Source: Pseudomonas asiatica (GTDB taxonomy: Bacteria; Pseudomonadota; Gammaproteobacteria; Pseudomonadales; Pseudomonadaceae). Taken from it: a DNA stretch of 64,000 nt. Every line of letters begins with the position of its first letter. Position 1 is the stretch's first letter. The stretch lies in assembly GCF_009932335.1 (NCBI RefSeq), contig NZ_BLJF01000003.1, positions 1,021,001 through 1,085,000 on the forward strand. The letters are read 5' to 3'. Of the stretch, positions 63,293 to 64,000 are shown piece by piece. The notes below the pieces were generated by a model that was given only the letters and a program-made list of their open reading frames with translations, was not told the origin of the DNA and made no database searches. Both the position numbers and the translations under genes were made by a program.

Positions 63293-64000
<708 letters not shown>

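Overview
The window is chromosomal DNA from a Pseudomonas of the P. putida group. Evidence: the partial 16S rRNA at the right end is pseudomonad; gene order matches the P. putida core (dnaJ-dapB-carAB-greA, then rlmE-ftsH-folP-glmM-tpiA-secG-tRNA-rimP-nusA-infB-rbfA-truB-rpsO-pnp, then acs-pgi-panCB-folK-pcnB-crcZ-cbrBA, then ilvIHC-pssA-msrPQ-rrn); and REP-type palindromes typical of the species recur between genes. I saw no prophage, insertion sequence, integron or CRISPR array. Base composition and codon use look uniform, so this is core genome rather than an island.

Layout. 1-7565 (+): end of dnaJ, dapB, carA and carB behind a leader holding a strong terminator hairpin, greA translationally coupled to carB, and a small DUF4149 membrane protein. 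7707-8015 (-): yhbY. 8118-23484 (+): a long information-processing block (rlmE, ftsH, folP, glmM, tpiA, secG, tRNA-Leu, initiator tRNA-Met, rimP, nusA, infB, rbfA, truB, rpsO, pnp). 23749-28960: a BON-domain periplasmic protein, a divergent ABM-monooxygenase/VOC pair around a perfect palindrome, a giant DUF748 protein and an MpaB-like oxygenase. 29003-43922, all on the minus strand: acs, pgi, panC, panB, folK, pcnB, the regulatory RNA CrcZ, cbrB, cbrA, an overlapping 58-residue membrane ORF (cbrX), gluQ and dksA. 44133-50665: an aminotransferase, sfsA, a Rieske protein, a Fur-boxed haem ABC transporter (hmuTUV), a ChaN-type haem lipoprotein, the iron-responsive small RNA PrrF, and a TfoX-C protein. 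50843-56009: an APH/P-loop kinase fusion, mrcB (PBP1b), its activator lpoP, and a yqcC homologue. 56418-62396 (+): ilvIHC, pssA, msrPQ. 62397-64000: a long inverted repeat, three tandem rRNA promoters, boxA and the first ~708 nt of 16S rRNA.

How it works together. Two global circuits are visible with their RNA outputs beside their controllers. CbrX-CbrA-CbrB sits directly upstream of crcZ, which has a near-consensus sigma54 promoter, upstream TGTTAC/GTAACA sites and six A-rich Hfq/Crc motifs (carbon catabolite repression). The haem-uptake genes sit next to prrF, whose -10 region is covered by a Fur box (iron sparing). The dksA gene and stringent-type rrn promoters (GC-rich discriminators) are also present. 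Several autoregulatory leaders can be proposed: carA attenuator, rpsO leader, rpsO-pnp stem-loops and the ilv leader.

Limits: everything is read by eye from sequence. Start sites, operators and RNA ends are inferences unless stated. No wholly unknown multigene system was found; the most unusual items are the small overlapping cbrX ORF, the unexplained ilv leader, the carA switch, the long inverted repeat upstream of rrn, and the orphan operator between the ABM and VOC genes.
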